Assembly (NCBI GenBank): GCA_030829155.1
Contig: JAURBD010000030.1
Span: 1 to 16,332, forward strand
DNA length: 16,332 bases
Source of the DNA: Flavobacteriaceae bacterium
Lineage (GTDB): Bacteria > Bacteroidota > Bacteroidia > Flavobacteriales > Flavobacteriaceae
Direction of reading: 5' to 3'
Each line of letters opens with the position of its first letter. Positions within the stretch are counted from its first letter, which is position 1. Below the pieces are notes generated by a model. It was not told where the DNA came from, did not search any database, and worked only from the letters and a program-made list of their open reading frames with translations. Shown here in pieces: positions 14,584-16,332 of this stretch. Both the position numbers and the translations under genes were made by a program.

Positions 14584-16332
14584 ATGAATATTTCAAGAAT
14601 ACTTTTGTTTGTTTTTTTATCCTTCGTTTCTGTTATCAGGGGACAGTCTCTTTTTATTGGATCTAATACCAATGAAAAATTAACCCTGAAAAGTAATGCC
14701 ACTATTCATGTTAGCGGTTTAACAATATTGCCAAGTTCTGATTACAGTATTACAGACACAAAATTAAGTAAGCTTGCTACAACGAGTAATACAATTGATA
14801 GCTCCATAAATAGGTCTTACTATTTTACTAAAACAATCCCTTCTTTTTCGGGAAGTATAAAAATAGCTTACTCAGATAGTGAACTCAATAGCTTGAATGA
14901 GAATGGACTTTATTTAAGACTATTTGATGGGAATAATTGGGAAGAACAAACAACCACAAACACAGATACAACCCAAAATAATTTAACTGCAACGGTTAAC
15001 AATAAAACAATTTCTGAGCTTACGCTTAATGCTAATAAAGCTCCTACAGATATTTTACTTAGTCAATCTTCTTTCCAAGAAAACATCAATTCAGGGTCAA
15101 TCATTTCGACTATGACTGCAGTAGATCAAGACTCTGCTGACACTCATACATTCAGTCTGACCGATAGTGGAGACGCCCGGGACGATGACAATGGAAGTTT
15201 TAATGTAAGCGGAACAAGTCTTGTAACCAACGACATTTTTGATTATGAAACAAAGAGCAGCTATTCAATTTACCTAAAAGTATCAGATGGTTCAGCTGAT
15301 TTCTACAAAGCATTTATCCTATCAGTTAGTAATGTAAACGAACCTATTACCGATATCGGATTTGCCGGTGCATCAAACCTTGAATATCTTGTTGTTGGAG
15401 GAGGAGGAGCTGGCGGATACGGTAACTCAAATGAAGGCGGTGGCGGTGGCGGTGCCGGCGGTTACCTAACGGGAACCATTACCTCAACCTTTGGAGAAAC
15501 ATTCACTATAACTGTAGGAGTCGGTGGAACAGGAGTTAATAGTACAGGTAGTCCAGGAGGCAATGGAGGAAGTAGTTCTCTATTAGGTCAAAACATTACA
15601 ACTATCACTGCTCTTGGTGGCGGTGGCGGTGGCGGTTGTGCTAACTCTGGTTCAAATGGAGCTTCTGGTGGTGGAGGTTCTGGATGTGGCACAGATAGAC
15701 CAGGAGGTTCAGGTACCTTAGGACAAGGAAATAGTGGAGGTAGAGGAAGATGGATAAATAACTCTCCCGGAAATGGTAATGGTGGAGGAGGTGGAGGTTC
15801 ATCCTCTGCTGGAACTAACGGTGCTAGTAGAAATGCTGGTAACATTGGTGGTGCTGGTTCAGGGACCTTAAACGAAATAAGTGGTTCAGCAATAATTTAT
15901 GCTGCTGGAGGAGACGGAGGACCGGGTAGAGCATACGGTAATTATAATCCACCTGATCAAACAGGAAATTCAGGTAACGGTGGAATTGGTGGAACAAATT
16001 ATTCAGGAGGAAATGGTGCAAATGGAATAGTAGTTTTAAGATACAATGGAAACCCAATAGCGACTGGTGGTACAATTACCCAAAGTGGTGGATACACTAT
16101 TCATTCTTTTACCCAGCTTGGAAATTCATCAATTGTATTTCAAGGAGGTTCAGCAACTTCTTCGTCCTCTTCAGTTGATGAGCAGGTAAGTACAGGAACC
16201 TTAGTTGGAAGTTTACTTGCAACAGATGAGGATTCCTCCACACCAACTTTTACATTAGTTAGTGGTAATGGAGATACGCATAATTCTTTGTTTACCATTT
16301 CAGGCGATCAACTCTTGGTCAATGGATTCATT
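14584..16332 (+). CDS. N-terminal part of a very large cadherin-like, glycine-rich surface adhesin (3' cut by window)
   Basis: An open frame of 583 codons runs from ATG 14584 to the window end without a stop. It begins with a signal peptide (NISRILLFVFLSFVSVIRG, then Q21). Residues about 32-150 form a beta domain with INRSYYFTKT and FSGSIKIAYSDSELN, a type I know as repeated in Flavobacteriaceae surface proteins. Residues 152-253 form a cadherin-like repeat: APTDILLSQSSFQEN, acidic DQDSAD, then IFDYETKSSYSIYLKVSDG. Residues 267-487 are a glycine-rich domain framed by EYLVVGGGG and GIVVLRY, containing Cys352 and Cys368. GGTITQSGGYTIHSF follows, and a second cadherin-like repeat begins near 530 (SVDEQVSTGTLVGSLLATDED). 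It follows the fibre gene by six bases and is surely co-transcribed with it. A C-terminal T9SS signal is expected outside the window. Confidence 0.82.
   Translation, partial: MNISRILLFVFLSFVSVIRGQSLFIGSNTNEKLTLKSNATIHVSGLTILPSSDYSITDTKLSKLATTSNTIDSSINRSYYFTKTIPSFSGSIKIAYSDSELNSLNENGLYLRLFDGNNWEEQTTTNTDTTQNNLTATVNNKTISELTLNANKAPTDILLSQSSFQENINSGSIISTMTAVDQDSADTHTFSLTDSGDARDDDNGSFNVSGTSLVTNDIFDYETKSSYSIYLKVSDGSADFYKAFILSVSNVNEPITDIGFAGASNLEYLVVGGGGAGGYGNSNEGGGGGGAGGYLTGTITSTFGETFTITVGVGGTGVNSTGSPGGNGGSSSLLGQNITTITALGGGGGGGCANSGSNGASGGGGSGCGTDRPGGSGTLGQGNSGGRGRWINNSPGNGNGGGGGGSSSAGTNGASRNAGNIGGAGSGTLNEISGSAIIYAAGGDGGPGRAYGNYNPPDQTGNSGNGGIGGTNYSGGNGANGIVVLRYNGNPIATGGTITQSGGYTIHSFTQLGNSSIVFQGGSATSSSSSVDEQVSTGTLVGSLLATDEDSSTPTFTLVSGNGDTHNSLFTISGDQLLVNGFI
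15436..15453 (+). repeat. Short GGCGGT hexamer tract (3 copies) in the glycine-rich region
   Basis: Three perfect copies of GGCGGT encode six glycines. The tract is strikingly G- and C-rich against the surrounding AT-rich DNA. Loss or gain of a unit would keep the frame. Confidence 0.7.
15616..15636 (+). repeat. Short GGTGGC hexamer tract (3.5 copies) in the glycine-rich region
   Basis: Three copies of GGTGGC plus a final GGT encode seven glycines just before Cys352. It has the same unit as the tract at 15436-15453, in another register, and could change length by slippage without breaking the frame. Confidence 0.7.

Noticed and set aside
15588..16075. Two - strand open frames, one proline-rich and one rich in His and Leu
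   Set aside because: They are the antisense of the glycine-rich coding region (GGN codons give proline on the other strand). The + strand frame has a signal peptide, domains and a continuous open frame from 14584.

Overview
The window looks like a chromosomal piece of an AT-rich marine-type Flavobacteriaceae (Bacteroidota). Supporting signs are signal peptides ending in A-Q or G-Q, a PorP/SprF family type IX secretion (T9SS) partner, a DUF5916/CBM9-like outer-membrane protein, GIGTxSP-type surface proteins, AT-rich leaders without clear Shine-Dalgarno sequences, and promoter candidates of the Bacteroidota form TTG-N17-23-TAnnTTTG. No rRNA, tRNA, CRISPR array, insertion sequence or phage integration gene was seen. 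Genus and species cannot be read from the sequence.

Left part (1-3711). The 3' end of a saccharopine-dehydrogenase-like oxidoreductase enters on the + strand. It converges with two - strand genes: a six-cysteine Kazal-like lipoprotein and a membrane-anchored protein of unknown function that starts with TTG. Divergent from these is a large polytopic M28 zinc peptidase (1366-3678, +). It ends at a hairpin that should stop transcription from both sides.

Middle part (3732-9557, all - strand). Six co-directional genes are, in transcription order: an MFS transporter, two tandem DoxX-like membrane proteins, a DUF5916/CBM9-like outer-membrane barrel, and two secreted proteins that each look like a duplicated ferredoxin-like (dimeric alpha/beta barrel) unit. 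Gaps are 0 to 77 bases. At least one internal promoter candidate lies before the two secreted proteins. The set suggests an envelope uptake or stress module, but its substrate cannot be deduced.

Right part (9691-16332). A seven-helix membrane protein with a C-terminal AraC-type DNA-binding domain (- strand) is divergent from a three-gene + strand operon. That operon encodes a PorP/SprF-like outer-membrane protein, an 897-residue fibre protein built from 17-residue head repeats with a large internal duplication, and the first 583 residues of a very large cadherin-like and glycine-rich surface protein that runs off the window. In this phylum PorP/SprF proteins are commonly paired with large adhesins carrying a type B T9SS C-terminal signal. 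The natural reading is a surface-adhesin export operon whose cargo signal lies beyond position 16332. A perfect 14-base palindrome overlaps the promoter candidate of this operon.

There is no stretch over 300 bases without a gene. The largest gaps (1207-1365, 9558-9690, 10807-10950) hold promoter and operator candidates or small inverted repeats.
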